DNA of 41,859 nucleotides, from assembly GCA_050248915.1 (NCBI GenBank), contig JBFWRL010000030.1:1-41859 (forward strand), given 5' to 3'. Each line of letters begins with the position of its first letter. The stretch's first letter is position 1. Origin of the DNA: GCA-2770975 sp050248915. Its GTDB lineage: Bacteria > Cyanobacteriota > Sericytochromatia > UBA7694. Under the pieces are notes generated by a model. That model did no database searches, was not told where the DNA came from, and worked only from the letters and a program-made list of their open reading frames with translations. A program made the translations under genes and the position numbers. Below are positions 40,795 to 41,859 of the stretch, piece after piece.

Positions 40795-41859
40795 TTACTC
40801 CTGGCTGTAGCGTTCCATGATCACGGGTTCGGCTTTGAGGTGAGTCGGGGCCGGTTGCTCGGCTTCGGACTTTTGCTCAAACCCAGCTTCGGGATTGCGG
40901 CCCACAACTTTGACCACCAACCACATCAGCGCGCAGCCCAAGAGGATCGAGAGAAACGGCATCAGGCCCAGGGCCGCGGGCAAATAGCCCACTACGGTGG
41001 CCATGCCCATGCCCAACAGGGCGTAAGGCATTTGGGTGCGCACATGGTCGATATGGTCACTCGAACAGGCCATCGAAGAGAGTATGGTGGTATCTGCCAA
41101 GGGCGAGCAATGATCGCCAAAAATCGAGCCATCGAGCACCGCCCCCATGGCAATGATCATCAGCGGCACGCCGCCCAACTCATAAGCCAAAGGCACAGCC
41201 ATGGGAATCAAGATTGCCATGGTGCTCCAAGAGCTGCCTGTCGAAAAGGCAATGGCTGCGGCGAGCAAAAAGATCAGCATCGGAATCCAGATCGGATGCA
41301 CCAAATCTTTGAAGATCGAGACCAAAAACGAGGCGGTACCTAAATCTTGCGAAACCCCATTGAGCCCCCAGGCCATGACCAGAATCAGGCAGGCCAGCCA
41401 AACCGAGGCGGTGCCTTTGCCCCAGGCTACCCAGACCTCTTTAAAACTGAGTAAACGCTGGCCCCAGGCCAGAAAAATTGCCAGCAATGAGCCCGCGATC
41501 GAGGCGTAGAGCAGCACCGTGGCGCTGTCTGCGCTGGAAAAACTGTCGCTGAGCACCTGAAAGCTCCAGAGATTGCTGAATTTGGCTTGAACTTTGGCCC
41601 AACCGCCGCCACTGACATAGAGCCCGACAATGGTCATGGCAATCACCAGCAGCACGGGCAATACAGCGTTGTACCAGCGTGCGGGAATGTCTTCGCGGCC
41701 CTCTAAATTGCCCATGGCACCCGAGGTCATAGGCACAGCGCCATCGCGAATCACCAGGCCATGTTCAATCGCCCGGCGCTCGGCGTGGTACATCGGGCCA
41801 AAGTCGCGGCGCATCCAGACCAACAAAAAGACCAAAACGAGTGTAAAAATACAGTAAAA
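40795..41859 (-). CDS. NhaC-family Na+/H+ antiporter, N-terminus cut by window edge
   Basis: The frame is open from a TAA at 40795 to the window end, 354 visible residues, so the N-terminus is missing. The visible part is all-helical membrane protein with the NhaC-family core: SFSSADSATVLLYASIAGS, STGSSWSTMAILIPMAVPLA, and AVLDGSIFGDHCSPLADTTI. The last includes the conserved D-H-C-S-P-x-x-D-T motif. Such proteins exchange Na+ for H+ or move amino or organic acids. The C-terminal tail is hydrophilic. It heads the minus-strand operon that continues with the AI-2E transporter, metalloprotease and desaturase. Confidence 0.9.
   Translation of the reverse strand, partial: FYCIFTLVLVFLLVWMRRDFGPMYHAERRAIEHGLVIRDGAVPMTSGAMGNLEGREDIPARWYNAVLPVLLVIAMTIVGLYVSGGGWAKVQAKFSNLWSFQVLSDSFSSADSATVLLYASIAGSLLAIFLAWGQRLLSFKEVWVAWGKGTASVWLACLILVMAWGLNGVSQDLGTASFLVSIFKDLVHPIWIPMLIFLLAAAIAFSTGSSWSTMAILIPMAVPLAYELGGVPLMIIAMGAVLDGSIFGDHCSPLADTTILSSMACSSDHIDHVRTQMPYALLGMGMATVVGYLPAALGLMPFLSILLGCALMWLVVKVVGRNPEAGFEQKSEAEQPAPTHLKAEPVIMERYSQE

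Noticed and set aside
1..41859. CRISPR arrays, tRNA, rRNA, prophage or integrase genes
   Set aside because: No regularly spaced repeats, cloverleaf sequences, rRNA segments or phage structural genes were recognised on either strand.

Overview
The window looks like chromosomal DNA of a free-living, Gram-negative-type bacterium of moderate GC, with long operons, ATGA-type gene overlaps and many lipoproteins carrying clear lipoboxes. Housekeeping genes (nuoJKLMN, lepA, gyrA, pyrG, cdd) sit beside accessory genes. No rRNA, tRNA, CRISPR array or intact transposase was seen. The taxon cannot be fixed by reading alone. A non-photosynthetic relative of Cyanobacteria (Sericytochromatia/Blackallbacteria-like) is my low-confidence guess.

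Layout. 1-2157 (minus): chemotaxis operon cheY-cheX-cheW-mcp, with the receptor cut by the window edge. 2361-8163 (plus): membrane arm of respiratory complex I, nuoJKLMN, with its own promoter and no nuoA-I nearby. 8204-13774 (minus): a small charged protein, a low-complexity/coiled-coil protein, lepA and gyrA. 13947-15297: a TFIIB-type zinc-ribbon protein and a TolB-like propeller lipoprotein. 15479-18856 (plus): membrane urate oxidase puuD with a cytochrome c tail, then coupled pyrG-cdd. 18916-19767: a 3-hydroxyacyl-CoA dehydrogenase gene interrupted by one in-frame TAA. 20046-25348 (plus): an XRE/TPR regulator behind three palindromic operators, overlapping genes for a LamG/IPT lipoprotein and a secreted protein.

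25486-28752 is the most striking gene. It is a 1088-residue nitric oxide synthase in which two cyclic-nucleotide-binding domains, an unassigned domain, a BFD-type [2Fe-2S] domain and a flavohemoglobin-type FAD/NAD reductase precede a complete bacterial NOS oxygenase domain. This suggests a self-sufficient, second-messenger-controlled NO synthase with no FMN domain. An MsbA-type ABC exporter follows.

30661-35737 is a duplicated and rearranged accessory region on the minus strand. It holds two paralogous NHL/propeller lipoproteins with duplicated promoters and tails, a lipoprotein serpin kept in only one copy, a GC-rich double-hairpin element inserted in one tail, and a PIN toxin whose antitoxin gene carries an amber codon.

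35744-41859 (minus) is a compact operon: NhaC-type antiporter (partial), AI-2E-family transporter, secreted zinc metalloprotease and a fatty acid desaturase.
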